Counted from the stretch's first letter, positions 8,752 to 18,358 are shown. The stretch is 64,000 nt of DNA from G963663315 sp965231905 (GCA_965231905.1 CBDDOO010000002.1:806001-870000); one strand, 5' to 3'. Notes: generated from the letters alone by a model not told the origin. Numbers and translations are program-made.

Positions 8752-9687
8752 ATGACTGATATTACCATGCGCCAGCTTCTCAAAGCGGGCGCGCACTTCG
8801 GACACCAGACCCGGTACTGGTCTCCATCCATGGCGCCCTACCTTTTTGGCGACCGCAAAAAAATCCATATCATCAACCTGGAAAAGACGTTGCCCATGCT
8901 CAGAGAGGCCATGAACTATCTGGGCGCCATGGCTGCCCGGAACAACAAGGTCCTGTTTGTGGGCACCAAACCCCAGGCCTCGAAATGGGTCAGGGAACAG
9001 GCCATACGGTGTGGTTCGCCATTCGTTGATCATCGATGGCTGGGCGGGATGCTGACCAATTATAAAACGGTCAAAAATTCGATTGCGCGGTTGAAAGAAC
9101 TGGAAGAACGCATCCGTTCCGGCGAGATTGCCAGATTGAGTAAAAAGGAAGCCCTGTCGCTGACCCGGGAATGCGCTAAACTGGACCGGACGTTATCCGG
9201 CATCAAGGATATGGACGGATTGCCGGATGTCCTGTTCGTGATTGACGTGGAACATGAATACATTGCGGTCTCGGAAGCCAACAAGCTGGGTATTCCGGTG
9301 GTCGCGGTGGTTGATTCGAATGGTTCACCGGCTGGTGTGGATTATGTCATTCCCGGCAATGATGATTCTTCACGGGCGATTCAGTTGTATCTGACCGCTG
9401 CCGCAGACGCCATCGAAGAATCACGGATGGCCAGGGCCACGGTTGTTCCGGGTGACGATGAGTATGTTGAAGTCAATGAAGAGGGCGAGATTATTCATAC
9501 GGCGGACGACGGCGCGGGCATGAGTCCGGTGGCGATTGAGCGCACGGCTGGTGACGATCCCGGAGCGGAGAAACCGGCGGATACGGCATCGCCCGATAAA
9601 GACAGGAAGGTGGTGAAGAAAAAAGTATTCCGGAAAAAGGTGGCGAAAAAGAAAGCCGAATCGGACGATACCGGAGAGGAGGCATAA
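8752..9687 (+). CDS. rpsB: 30S ribosomal protein S2 with charged C-terminal extension
   Basis: S2 is a 30S protein needed for translation initiation. The start at 8752 begins MTDITMRQLLKAGAHFGHQ, the canonical S2 N-terminus; an in-frame upstream extension is not S2-like. Conserved blocks WNPKMAPYLFG-like (WSPSMAPYLFGDRKKIHII), FVDHRWLGGMLTNYKTV and PVVAVVDSNGSPAGVDYVIPGNDD are present. The product is 311 residues, against about 240 in typical proteobacterial S2. The extra C-terminal part is acidic and then strongly basic (KVVKKKVFRKKVAKKK). tsf begins one base after the stop. Confidence 0.98.
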   Translation: MTDITMRQLLKAGAHFGHQTRYWSPSMAPYLFGDRKKIHIINLEKTLPMLREAMNYLGAMAARNNKVLFVGTKPQASKWVREQAIRCGSPFVDHRWLGGMLTNYKTVKNSIARLKELEERIRSGEIARLSKKEALSLTRECAKLDRTLSGIKDMDGLPDVLFVIDVEHEYIAVSEANKLGIPVVAVVDSNGSPAGVDYVIPGNDDSSRAIQLYLTAAADAIEESRMARATVVPGDDEYVEVNEEGEIIHTADDGAGMSPVAIERTAGDDPGAEKPADTASPDKDRKVVKKKVFRKKVAKKKAESDDTGEEA

Positions 9688-10584
9688 ATGGCGATACCAG
9701 CGGCGATGATAAAAGAGCTTCGGGCCAGGACCGGCGCGGGCATGATGGATTGTAAAAAAGCGTTGACGCAATCGGATGGGGACATTGATCTTGCGATCGA
9801 ATCGCTACGCAAGGCCGGCGCGGCGACAGCAGAGAAAAAAGCGGGCCGGATTGCGGCGGAGGGGATTATTGTTGCGGCTCACAATGATCACGCGAGTGTA
9901 CTGGTCGAGGTGAATTGTGAAACCGATTTCGTGTCCAGGGATGAGTCCTTCAAAAGTTTTTGCGCTGCGGTGGCCGATGCCATTTTATGCTCCGCGCCGG
10001 TTGATGCCAGGGCGGTCGCTGACCTTCAGCTGGCGGGCGGCGGGACGGTCGAAACCGCGCGCCAGGAATTGATCGCCAGAGTCGGCGAGAACGTCAGCGT
10101 TCGACGGTTTGCGAGATTCGAGGCTCAAAGCGGTTTGATCAGCCGGTATCTCCACGGTAGCCGAATTGGCGTACTGGTCAAACTGAGCGGGGGCGATGAT
10201 GAGTTGGGCCGGGATATCGCGATGCACATTGCCGCCAGCAGGCCGCTTTGTATCTCGGAAGATGAAATGGACAGCGCCGTACTTGAGAAGGAAAGGGAGA
10301 TATTTTCCGCCCAGGCCGCCGCAAGCGGGAAACCCGCTGACATCATCGAGAAAATGGTGGCCGGACGTATCCGGAAATTCCTCAAGGAAAACACGTTGTT
10401 GGGGCAGCCGTTTGTCAAAAACACGGAGCAGACGGTGGCACAACTGTTGAGCGCGGCTGGCGCCTCGGTGGTGCAGATGACGCGCCTTGAGGTGGGTGAA
10501 GGACTGGAAAAACGAAACGAGGATTTCGCTGCTGAGGTCATGGCCCAGGCCGGTCAGGATCGGGGGCAAGGCTCGAATGATTGA
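9688..10584 (+). CDS. tsf: Translation elongation factor Ts
   Basis: EF-Ts recycles EF-Tu by exchanging GDP for GTP. The 298-residue protein has the N-terminal UBA-like segment LRARTGAGMMDCKKAL, the core ELV-type segment VEVNCETDFVSRDESF, and the family's dimerisation and C-terminal segments. It abuts rpsB with no gap. The next gene is frr, overlapping by eight bases, where pyrH would be expected in most Gammaproteobacteria. Confidence 0.98.
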   Translation: MAIPAAMIKELRARTGAGMMDCKKALTQSDGDIDLAIESLRKAGAATAEKKAGRIAAEGIIVAAHNDHASVLVEVNCETDFVSRDESFKSFCAAVADAILCSAPVDARAVADLQLAGGGTVETARQELIARVGENVSVRRFARFEAQSGLISRYLHGSRIGVLVKLSGGDDELGRDIAMHIAASRPLCISEDEMDSAVLEKEREIFSAQAAASGKPADIIEKMVAGRIRKFLKENTLLGQPFVKNTEQTVAQLLSAAGASVVQMTRLEVGEGLEKRNEDFAAEVMAQAGQDRGQGSND

Positions 10585-11134
10585 AGAAATACAACGCGAC
10601 GCCGGTTCGCGTATGCGCAAAACGGTTGATTCAACCCGTAGCGACATGGCTAAAATCAGGACAGGCCGGGCAACAGTCTCATTGCTGGATCATTTGACGG
10701 TCGAGTACTACGGTACCATAACGCCAATCAATCAGGTGGCTACCATATCCGTGTCAGATGCGCGTACGCTGGTGGTGCAGCCATGGGAGAAGAGCATGAT
10801 TTCCGCTATAGAAAAATCAATCCTCGAATCCGACCTGGGATTGAACCCGGTGACTGCGGGAGAGATCATGAGGATTCCTTTGCCGCCGATGACCGAAGAG
10901 CGCCGGGTCGGGCTTGGCAAGGTAGTCAAACAGGTCGGTGAGAATGGAAAAATCGCGATACGCAATATCCGCCGGGATGCGATTGCGATGGTGCGCGATT
11001 TGTGCAAGGAAAAGGAAATTACCCGGGATGAAGAGAAAGCAGCAGAATCCGCAATGCAGGATCTGACTGATAAATATATCCGTATTGTCGAGCAGGTGGT
11101 CGCCGAAAAGGAAAAAGAGGTAATGGAAGTCTAG
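10577..11134 (+). CDS. frr: Ribosome recycling factor
   Basis: RRF splits post-termination ribosomes together with EF-G. The start at 10577 gives a 185-residue protein, the exact family size, beginning MIEEIQRDAGSRMRKTVDS. Conserved elements are KIRTGRATVSLLDHLTVEYYG, VATISVSDARTLVVQPWEKS, and the long helical C-terminal arm with VRDLCKEKEITRDEEKAAE. The start lies inside tsf, so no room exists for pyrH. A longer in-frame start upstream inside tsf is not RRF-like and was rejected. Confidence 0.98.
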   Translation: MIEEIQRDAGSRMRKTVDSTRSDMAKIRTGRATVSLLDHLTVEYYGTITPINQVATISVSDARTLVVQPWEKSMISAIEKSILESDLGLNPVTAGEIMRIPLPPMTEERRVGLGKVVKQVGENGKIAIRNIRRDAIAMVRDLCKEKEITRDEEKAAESAMQDLTDKYIRIVEQVVAEKEKEVMEV

Positions 11135-11153
11135 TATCGAACTGTCATTTTCA

Positions 11154-11909
11154 ATGAATTTTCCGCATAGTCCCGGCAAGGTTCCCCGGCATATCGCCGT
11201 GATCATGGATGGTAATGGGCGATGGGCAAGAAGTCACGGACTGTCAAGGGCGGCAGGCCACAGAGAAGGAGCGGAAGCAATACGGAAAATGATCCCGGCC
11301 TGTGGTCATCGGGGCATCCCTTATCTGACGTTGTTTGCGTTCAGTAGTGAAAACTGGAGGAGGCCAGGCGTTGAAGTCAAATTCCTGATCGAGTTGCTGA
11401 CCCAGTCCCTGGAAGATCAGGTTTGTCTCTTGCATGACCATCGAGTCAGGTTGCGTGTGATCGGTGACATCAGTCGTTTCCCGGTTCGGTTGCAAAGAGC
11501 GGCCGCCACTGCGGATGAGCTGACCCGCAATAACAAGGCATTGAACCTGACCGTTGCAATCAACTATGGCGGGCAGTGGGATTTGCAACAGGCTTGTCAA
11601 TCCATTGCGGGGCTGGTTGAGAAAGGTGAATTGTCTTCGGCCTCGATTACCCCGGAACTGATTGAATCCCGCTTGTGCACCGGTGATTTGCCAGAACCCG
11701 ATTTGTTTATCCGCACCGGCGGGGAGAAGCGAATCAGCAATTTTCTGCTGTGGCAGCTGGCCTATACCGAACTTTACTTTACCGACACTTTCTGGCCGGA
11801 TTTTGATGAGAAATGCTTCGATCAGGCGCTGCAATGGTTTGCCTCGAGACAGCGCAGGTTTGGCCGGATCGGAGCGCAAATCGAAGCCGGGCTATTCGGT
11901 GAGGCGTAA
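11154..11909 (+). CDS. uppS: Undecaprenyl diphosphate synthase (cis-prenyltransferase)
   Basis: Makes the C55 lipid carrier for peptidoglycan and O-antigen by condensing isopentenyl diphosphate onto farnesyl diphosphate. The 251-residue product has the signature IMDGNGRWA with the catalytic Asp near residue 20, FAFSSENWRRP, and the C-terminal signature RTGGEKRISNFLLWQLAYTE. It lies 19 bases after frr and 10 before cdsA in the standard cluster. Confidence 0.98.
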   Translation: MNFPHSPGKVPRHIAVIMDGNGRWARSHGLSRAAGHREGAEAIRKMIPACGHRGIPYLTLFAFSSENWRRPGVEVKFLIELLTQSLEDQVCLLHDHRVRLRVIGDISRFPVRLQRAAATADELTRNNKALNLTVAINYGGQWDLQQACQSIAGLVEKGELSSASITPELIESRLCTGDLPEPDLFIRTGGEKRISNFLLWQLAYTELYFTDTFWPDFDEKCFDQALQWFASRQRRFGRIGAQIEAGLFGEA

Positions 11910-11919
11910 AGAGGCGTTC

Positions 11920-12720
11920 ATGATTCGTATTGTTACCGGTTCGTTACTGGCGCTGGCTGCCGTATTGGTTACGCTTTACCTCTCCACCCTCTGGTTTGCA
12001 GTCGCGATGATGCTGGTTATGCTGCTCGGACTGTATGAATGGGGTCATCTCGTCACCCACTCCTGGCCCTGGTTCATCGGCGCCGCCATCGGCATGATTG
12101 CGGCCGGTTGGCAATCCCTGTTTTCACCCGGCATCCTGATCGTTGTATGTGCCGGGCTTTGCGTTTTCTGGGTTTGCCAGATTCATCGTCTCCGATATGG
12201 TGGTTTGTCCCGGCCACTGTTCGGATCATCGGGCATTTGTGGAGGCGCCCTGGTTCTGTTCGGTTGCTGGAGCGCTCTGGTTTTCACCCATCAACAACCT
12301 GAAACCGGGGCACAGGTAACGCTCGGCATCCTGATGATCGTTTGGGCCGCGGACAGCTTCGCCTGGCTCGCGGGGAAGATGTTCGGACAGCGAAAACTGG
12401 CGCCCGGGATCAGTCCGAATAAAACGGTGGAGGGGCTGCTCGGAGGGGTGTTGGGTTCCTGTCTGGTGGCTCTGATCTATGCTGTTGTGATGTTCAATCT
12501 GTCCTGGCCCGACTGGCATTTATGGCTTTGGATGCTGGCTGCGTTGTGTGGTTGCCTGATTAGCGTGGTCGGAGATCTGTACCAGAGCCGGTTGAAAAGA
12601 ATTGCAGGGGTCAAGGACAGCGGCTCACTACTCCCCGGTCATGGCGGCGTGCTGGATCGATTTGATGGACTTGTGGCCGCCGCGCCCGTGTTTGCCGGTA
12701 TCTGGTGGTTTACGCTATGA
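11920..12720 (+). CDS. cdsA: Phosphatidate cytidylyltransferase
   Basis: Converts phosphatidic acid and CTP to CDP-diacylglycerol, the precursor of membrane phospholipids. The 266-residue protein is rich in membrane helices and carries the CDS signature SRLKRIAGVKDSG followed by LLPGHGGVLDRFDG near the C-terminus. The start at 11920 follows uppS by ten bases and begins with a hydrophobic helix; a longer in-frame extension lies inside uppS and was rejected. Its stop codon overlaps the dxr start (ATGA). Confidence 0.97.
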   Translation: MIRIVTGSLLALAAVLVTLYLSTLWFAVAMMLVMLLGLYEWGHLVTHSWPWFIGAAIGMIAAGWQSLFSPGILIVVCAGLCVFWVCQIHRLRYGGLSRPLFGSSGICGGALVLFGCWSALVFTHQQPETGAQVTLGILMIVWAADSFAWLAGKMFGQRKLAPGISPNKTVEGLLGGVLGSCLVALIYAVVMFNLSWPDWHLWLWMLAALCGCLISVVGDLYQSRLKRIAGVKDSGSLLPGHGGVLDRFDGLVAAAPVFAGIWWFTL

Positions 12721-13910
12721 CGACTACGGTCACTGTACTGGGTTCGACCGGGTCAATCGGGATCAATACCCTGGATGTGATATCACGGCATCCGCTTGAA
12801 TTCCGGGTTTGCGGATTGTCCGCTCACCGCAGTGTGGAGAAAATGTTTGAACAGTGTCGTCAGTTTCAGCCGGAGCGGGTAGTGATGGCGGATGCGGATG
12901 CGGCCAGGGAATTGAGCGCCCGGCTGGCGCGGGCCGGGATCGGCGCCGAAGTCGGCGGTGGCCAGGCGGATGTCTGCGCTCTGGCCGAAGAATCAGGTGA
13001 TTTTGTCGTTTGCGGCATTGTTGGCGCCGCCGGGCTCAAGTCTGCGATTGCGGCCGTCAAGGCGGGAAAAAAGGTTCTGATTGCCAATAAGGAGCCCCTG
13101 GTCATGCTGGGCAGTCATATCGTACAACTGGCGCAAAAGCATAATGCCTGTCTGTTGCCTCTCGACAGCGAACACAATGCCATTTTCCAGTGTTTGCCCC
13201 AGCACAGCCTGGTCAGCCGGAATGGCCGCTCACCGGACAACGGGTATCAGGATGTCGAAAAGATATTGCTGACCGGCTCCGGGGGGCCGTTGCGGACGCT
13301 TCCTTTGGAGATGCTGCCGACTGTGACCCCGGAACAGGCCTGCGCTCATCCCAACTGGGAAATGGGACCAAAAATCTCGGTTGATTCTGCCACCATGATG
13401 AACAAGGGATTGGAACTTATTGAGGCTTGTGTGTTGTTTCGTGTTCCCGAGGACAAGGTACAGATCGTGATTCATCCACAGAGCATCGTCCATTCCATGG
13501 TTGAATACATTGATGGTTCTGTTATTGCGCAGATGGGCAGTCCGGATATGCGGATCACGATTGCCAATGCCCTGGCGTGGCCCGACCGGATTTCATCCGG
13601 GGCAAAGTTCCTGGATTTCATGGATATCGCGCGGTTTGAATTTGAGCCGCCGGACTACGAACGTTTTCCCGCCCTTCGATTAGCCCGCTCAGCGGCCGTG
13701 ACAGGGGGGACGATGCCGGCGATCATGAGCGCGGCTAATGAAGTTGCGGTCGATGGATTCCTGTCGGAACGGATTTCCTTTGATAAAATCACGCAAATTG
13801 TGGAGGGCGCGATGGACAAGGTGGCGGTCAGCATGGACACGAACCCTGATTCCGTGTTTGAAGCTGATTTGCAGGCGCGCGGCGTCAGTCGGAAACTGAT
13901 TGCAAATTAA
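12717..13910 (+). CDS. dxr: 1-deoxy-D-xylulose 5-phosphate reductoisomerase
   Basis: Second enzyme of the MEP pathway; makes 2-C-methyl-D-erythritol 4-phosphate with NADPH. The 397-residue protein starts at the ATG overlapping the cdsA stop. Visible motifs are the NADPH-binding GSTGSIGINTLDVI, ANKEPLVMLG, the metal-binding LPLDSEHNAIFQCL, the substrate loop LTGSGGP, and GPKISVDSATMMNKGLE. ispG of the same pathway is at 35075-36202. Confidence 0.98.
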   Translation: MTTTVTVLGSTGSIGINTLDVISRHPLEFRVCGLSAHRSVEKMFEQCRQFQPERVVMADADAARELSARLARAGIGAEVGGGQADVCALAEESGDFVVCGIVGAAGLKSAIAAVKAGKKVLIANKEPLVMLGSHIVQLAQKHNACLLPLDSEHNAIFQCLPQHSLVSRNGRSPDNGYQDVEKILLTGSGGPLRTLPLEMLPTVTPEQACAHPNWEMGPKISVDSATMMNKGLELIEACVLFRVPEDKVQIVIHPQSIVHSMVEYIDGSVIAQMGSPDMRITIANALAWPDRISSGAKFLDFMDIARFEFEPPDYERFPALRLARSAAVTGGTMPAIMSAANEVAVDGFLSERISFDKITQIVEGAMDKVAVSMDTNPDSVFEADLQARGVSRKLIAN

Positions 13911-14020
13911 AGGCTGGATTCAGACACCGCATGTTAATATGGGTGCAATCGCAGGGGTAGGTCTCCGTGCCTGCCCGTCAGTTACACAAGACGAAGATGG
14001 TCACATAAAAATACAGGATT

Positions 14021-15361
14021 ATGGGTGCGTTTGGTTACAGTGTGTTGGGCTTTCTGGTTGCAATTGCGATACTGGTTGCAATCCATGAATACGGACATTT
14101 CTGGGTTGCGCGAAAACTCGGTGTCAAGGTGCTCGCATTCTCGATCGGGTTTGGTAAACCCCTTTTCAGGTGGCGTTGGAATAATGGTCCTACAGAATAC
14201 ACGATCAGCATGATTCCCCTGGGCGGGTTCGTCAAAATGCTGGACGAAAGGGAGGGGGAGGTTCGGGCGGATGAAGTGGATCAGGCTTTTAACCGGAAAT
14301 CCCTTGCTGTTCGCAGCGCCGTGGTGGCGGCCGGTCCGGCATTCAATTTTCTTTTTGCGATTCTGGCAATATGGCTGGTTTTTGTCGCCGGTTCGGATGA
14401 TATTGATCCGCGGATAGGAATAGTGACCGAGGGGTCGTTGGCGGAAGTGTCCGGATTTGCGGCTGGCGACGTCCTGGTTGAAGTCGATGGCAAAGAGGTG
14501 AAAACCTGGGGACAATATCAATTCTATCTGCTGGATCAGGCGATGAAGGGAAATCACGTTTCCATGCGGGTATCGAATCCGACTCTCGGGGAGCGTGACC
14601 TGGATATTGATTTGGGCGCTCTTGATCAGCTTCATATCGCCAATCAGCCGATTACTTCGCAAATCGGCATCTGGCCGCCCGTCCCCGCGGCCGTCGTCAA
14701 TGACGTTGTGGCAGATTCTCCCGCTGAGCGGTCGGGCCTGATTCGAGGCGATCAGATACTCGCCATTGACGGGGCCGGAGTCGGCAACTGGCTGGAGATG
14801 GCGGCGCTGATATCGGAAAGCCCCGGGCAGCCGACGCGGTTATCGGTTCTGCGCGAAGGAGAAACTTTTGAATTGACAATAACGCCTGAGCCGGTTTCCA
14901 TTGAAGGCAGGAATTATGGTCGAATCGGGTTATATCAACCGGCGCTGGAAAACACGACCCTGCGATACGGGCCGTTGGACGCCATCTGGCAGGCGGTGGA
15001 CTATAACTGGCGAATGACCGTCATTACCCTGCGTTCTCTGGGGCGGATGCTCACGGCGCGGATGTCTTCCGAGAACCTGTCCGGTCCGATTACCATCGCC
15101 AGACTGGCTGGTCGGACCATTGAATCGGGTTACGATGATTTTCTGAAGTTTCTGGCCATTATCAGTATCAGCCTTGGATTGATCAACCTGTTGCCGATTC
15201 CCGTTCTGGACGGGGGTCATCTGATGTATTTCCTGTTTGAGGCGATTGTGGGCAGGGCTCCTTCGGAAAAAGCGATGATCCGGGGGCAGGTTGTCGGGTT
15301 GGCGATGATCATCATGCTGATGGGTTTCGCTTTTTATAATGATATTGCGCGTTTGTTGTGA
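14021..15361 (+). CDS. rseP: RIP metalloprotease RseP (site-2 protease)
   Basis: Inner-membrane zinc protease that cleaves anti-sigma factors such as RseA after the first cut and clears signal peptide remnants. The 446-residue protein has the zinc-binding HEYGH at about residues 23-27 in the first membrane helix, two PDZ domains in the periplasmic part (segments VTEGSLAEVSGFAAGDVLVEV and VVADSPAERSGLIRGDQILAI), and the C-terminal ligand motif NLLPIPVLDGGHL. A short AGGA lies close before the ATG. Confidence 0.97.
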   Translation: MGAFGYSVLGFLVAIAILVAIHEYGHFWVARKLGVKVLAFSIGFGKPLFRWRWNNGPTEYTISMIPLGGFVKMLDEREGEVRADEVDQAFNRKSLAVRSAVVAAGPAFNFLFAILAIWLVFVAGSDDIDPRIGIVTEGSLAEVSGFAAGDVLVEVDGKEVKTWGQYQFYLLDQAMKGNHVSMRVSNPTLGERDLDIDLGALDQLHIANQPITSQIGIWPPVPAAVVNDVVADSPAERSGLIRGDQILAIDGAGVGNWLEMAALISESPGQPTRLSVLREGETFELTITPEPVSIEGRNYGRIGLYQPALENTTLRYGPLDAIWQAVDYNWRMTVITLRSLGRMLTARMSSENLSGPITIARLAGRTIESGYDDFLKFLAIISISLGLINLLPIPVLDGGHLMYFLFEAIVGRAPSEKAMIRGQVVGLAMIIMLMGFAFYNDIARLL

Positions 15362-15475
15362 TTGAAACGGGGATCAACGGAATGGGCGGCGCCTGATTGT
15401 GATGTGACTTTACCCTGAACTGATGTAACATTAAGGCTTAACGCGACAGCACATAAAGACGACCTGGAAATTGAA

Positions 15476-17794
15476 GTGTTCAACTATATCATGATGAAAA
15501 AATCCTCATTGCCGGCTTTGTGCCTCGCGGTTCTTCTTTTCATACCACTTCGCGCCGTATTTGCGATTGAGCCGTTCACGATCACCGATATCCGGGTTGA
15601 AGGGCTGGAAAGGCTGGAGGAGGGGACCGTGTTCAACTATCTGCCCCTGAAGGTTGGCGATGAAGCCGATGATGAAGAGATACGATTGAGCATCCGGGAG
15701 CTGTTCGGAACCGGATTTTTCAAGCAGATCGAGTTGGAGAGGGAGGATACCACCCTGGTTGTCAAGGTGGTTGAAAGGCCATCCATTGCCAGTATCACGA
15801 TTACCGGCAACAGCAAACTGAAAACCGAAGCGATCACGGCGGGGCTGGAACAGTTGGAGATTGTCGAGGGCAGGATTTTCAATGAAACGGTTCTGGCGAA
15901 TGTCGAGAATGAGATCAAGAGCATCTACCTGTCGATGGGTCGTTATTCGACCACGGTTGATGTGGTCAGCGAGGAACTGGACCAGAATCGGGTCGCGATC
16001 AACATTGCTATTAGCGAAGGGCGTGTTGCCCGCATCCGGAAAATAAACATCATTGGCGCGCAAAAGGAATCAATCAAGGCCATCAAGAAGGAAATGAAGC
16101 TCAAGGAAAAGCGCGGATACCGCTTGTTTTCACGCCAGGACCAGTATTCGAAACAGGAATTGGAAGCAGACCTGGAGAGGATCAGAAGCTATTACCAGAA
16201 TCGGGGGTATCATGAGTTCGAGATCATTTCATCGAATGTGGATATCTCACCCAACAAGCAGAATATCTTCATCAGCATCACGCTCAAGGAAGGCGATCTG
16301 TATACCTTTGGTGAATCCGTTATTGAAGGGGCTGAGGCGAGCCAGATCGAAGACTTGCAGAAGTTGATAGATATTGAACCCGGAGACCGGTTTTCGCGGG
16401 GAGAGGTCAACCGGGTCCGCGCTGAAATAGTGGATTATTTTTCCGATCAGGGACTTGCATTCGTTGAAGTGACCCCGGTATTTGACCGGGATGAATCCAC
16501 CAAAACCGTCAGCGCCATATTCTCGATCATCACGAACCAGCGGGTTTATGTTCGCAGAATTGACATCTCCGGCAACCAGTATACCCGTGACGAGGTTATC
16601 CGGAGAGAATTGAGACAATACGAAGGTTCCCTGTATTCAAAATCGGCGGTGCAACGCTCAAAGGACCGATTACAACGGTTGGGTCTTTTTGAGAGTGTCC
16701 AGATTGAAACTCCGAAGGTGCCGGGAACCGGGGATCAGGTTGATTTGCAGGTAATCGTAGTGGAAAGGGATACCGGATCGATTTTGTTGTCTGCCGGTTA
16801 TTCTGACGAGGAAGGTGTCCTGCTTGGCGTCGAATTCGAGCAAAAAAACCTGTTGGGGACCGGCAAGGATCTGGCTCTCAAATTCAATAATTCCGATACC
16901 GCCAGTGTTGCGAGCGTTTCCTATACCAATCCCTACCATACCATTGATGGAGTCAGCAGGACTCTGAACGCCTCTATCCGGGAATTCGATTCCCGTGAAG
17001 TCAATACGGCTGAATATATTCTGGACAGCAGTACGCTGGGCGTGAGTTATCGGGTTCCTGTGGCCGAGACCAACTCCATCAATTACGGGTTTTCTCTTGA
17101 ACGCCTCAAACTTGAGGCCACCACAGAAACCCCTCCTGAATTCGCGTCTGTAATAGAAGAGACCCCCGAAGCCGATAACGGCTTGTTCACGGTCGGGTTG
17201 TCCAGGGATACGCGGGATCAGTTTTTCTTCCCGACCCGCGGTGCCGCCAGTTCAATTTCTCTGGAATCAACCTTTCCGGGGAGCGATTTCGAATATTACA
17301 AACTCAATTTGCAGGGGTCCTGGTACTTTCCGGTTTCCCCGGCATTGACCCTGAAGGGATTTGCCGGGATCGGTTATGGCGATGGCTTTGGTGATTCGAA
17401 AGAGACAGGGCTCCCGTTTTTCAAACATTATTACGCGGGAGGAGCCAGATCTGTGCGCGGTTTTCAGAGACGTTCCCTCGGCCCACGGGACAGTGGCCAG
17501 ACTCCGGAGCCGGTGGGCGGCGATACGCGCGTACTGGTGAACCTGGAAACCCTGTTCCCGGCTTTTGGCGCTGATGGCAAGGACAAGCGAGTCGGGTTTT
17601 TTGTCGATGGCGGGATGGTATTCGGGGATACGGATTCTGTCGATCTGGGGGACCTCCGGTATTCTGCGGGATTGTTCTTTAACTGGTTTTCGGCGGTAGG
17701 GCCATTCACCTTCAGCTACGGAGCGCCGATCAATGAAGAAGCGGGTGATGAAAAAGAATCGTTGCAGATTTCCATTGGCACTATATTCAGGTAG
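15476..17794 (+). CDS. bamA: Outer-membrane protein assembly factor BamA
   Basis: Core of the BAM complex that inserts beta-barrel proteins into the outer membrane. The 772-residue precursor has a signal peptide ending near VFAIEPF, POTRA domains (beginning FTITDIRVEGLERLEEGTVF and repeating), and a C-terminal Omp85 barrel with the conserved loop-6 motif VRGF (ARSVRGFQRRSLGPRD). The GTG at 15476 has GGAAA just upstream; ATGs at 15491 and 15494 are alternatives. The last residue is Arg after an aromatic (IGTIFR), whereas BamA usually ends on the aromatic. skp follows after 42 bases. Confidence 0.97.
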   Translation: MFNYIMMKKSSLPALCLAVLLFIPLRAVFAIEPFTITDIRVEGLERLEEGTVFNYLPLKVGDEADDEEIRLSIRELFGTGFFKQIELEREDTTLVVKVVERPSIASITITGNSKLKTEAITAGLEQLEIVEGRIFNETVLANVENEIKSIYLSMGRYSTTVDVVSEELDQNRVAINIAISEGRVARIRKINIIGAQKESIKAIKKEMKLKEKRGYRLFSRQDQYSKQELEADLERIRSYYQNRGYHEFEIISSNVDISPNKQNIFISITLKEGDLYTFGESVIEGAEASQIEDLQKLIDIEPGDRFSRGEVNRVRAEIVDYFSDQGLAFVEVTPVFDRDESTKTVSAIFSIITNQRVYVRRIDISGNQYTRDEVIRRELRQYEGSLYSKSAVQRSKDRLQRLGLFESVQIETPKVPGTGDQVDLQVIVVERDTGSILLSAGYSDEEGVLLGVEFEQKNLLGTGKDLALKFNNSDTASVASVSYTNPYHTIDGVSRTLNASIREFDSREVNTAEYILDSSTLGVSYRVPVAETNSINYGFSLERLKLEATTETPPEFASVIEETPEADNGLFTVGLSRDTRDQFFFPTRGAASSISLESTFPGSDFEYYKLNLQGSWYFPVSPALTLKGFAGIGYGDGFGDSKETGLPFFKHYYAGGARSVRGFQRRSLGPRDSGQTPEPVGGDTRVLVNLETLFPAFGADGKDKRVGFFVDGGMVFGDTDSVDLGDLRYSAGLFFNWFSAVGPFTFSYGAPINEEAGDEKESLQISIGTIFR

Positions 17795-17836
17795 GGTTGG
17801 AATTCCTACGGAGATTCATATATTTATTGTATTGAA

Positions 17837-18358
17837 ATGATTATTAAAATGAACAACAGGTTTTCGTTGGGCGTGTTATGCCTGATCGGGGTTGCGTTTA
17901 TGCCAGTCGAGGCGTCTGCGGCTAAAATCGCTTATGTCGATGCGCGGGTACTGATTGACGAAGCGCCCCAGGGAAAATATGAAGTCAGTATACTGGAACA
18001 GGAATTCAGTGAGCGTAACCGGGATTTGAAAGCGAAGGTTGAGTTGTTCAATACCCGGGAAGCAGAGTTGAAAAAGAATGCGGTCCTGCTTTCCAGTGAG
18101 GAGGTCGAAGAACGAACCGCAGAGTTGCGCGACCTGCAAATAACCCTTCAAAGAGAACAACAAATCTACAACGAAGACTATGCCCGTAGCCGCAACAAGG
18201 GACTGGCGCGGTTGGAAAAACTGATTTCAGAGGTCATAGTGGAAATAGCCCAACGGGAAAAGATTGATCTGGTTGTTCAGCAGGCAGTTTACGCAAGCCG
18301 GGAGATTGACCTTACCGGAAAAATCCTGGAGCAACTCAACAAAAATTTCTCGCAGTAA
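17837..18358 (+). CDS. skp: Periplasmic chaperone Skp/OmpH
   Basis: Trimeric jellyfish-shaped chaperone carrying unfolded outer-membrane proteins to BAM. The 173-residue precursor has a signal peptide (MIIKMNNRFSLGVLCLIGVAF... cleaved near ASA-AKIAY), the conserved start of the mature protein KIAYVDARVLIDEAPQG, and a long charged coiled-coil helix pair. A second ATG at 17849 could be used. It lies between bamA and lpxD as in most Gammaproteobacteria. Confidence 0.95.
   Translation: MIIKMNNRFSLGVLCLIGVAFMPVEASAAKIAYVDARVLIDEAPQGKYEVSILEQEFSERNRDLKAKVELFNTREAELKKNAVLLSSEEVEERTAELRDLQITLQREQQIYNEDYARSRNKGLARLEKLISEVIVEIAQREKIDLVVQQAVYASREIDLTGKILEQLNKNFSQ

Noticed and set aside
10487..10576. 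Longer frr start inside tsf
   Set aside because: The added 30 residues are the out-of-frame reading of tsf and do not resemble RRF; the ATG at 10577 gives the family length exactly.
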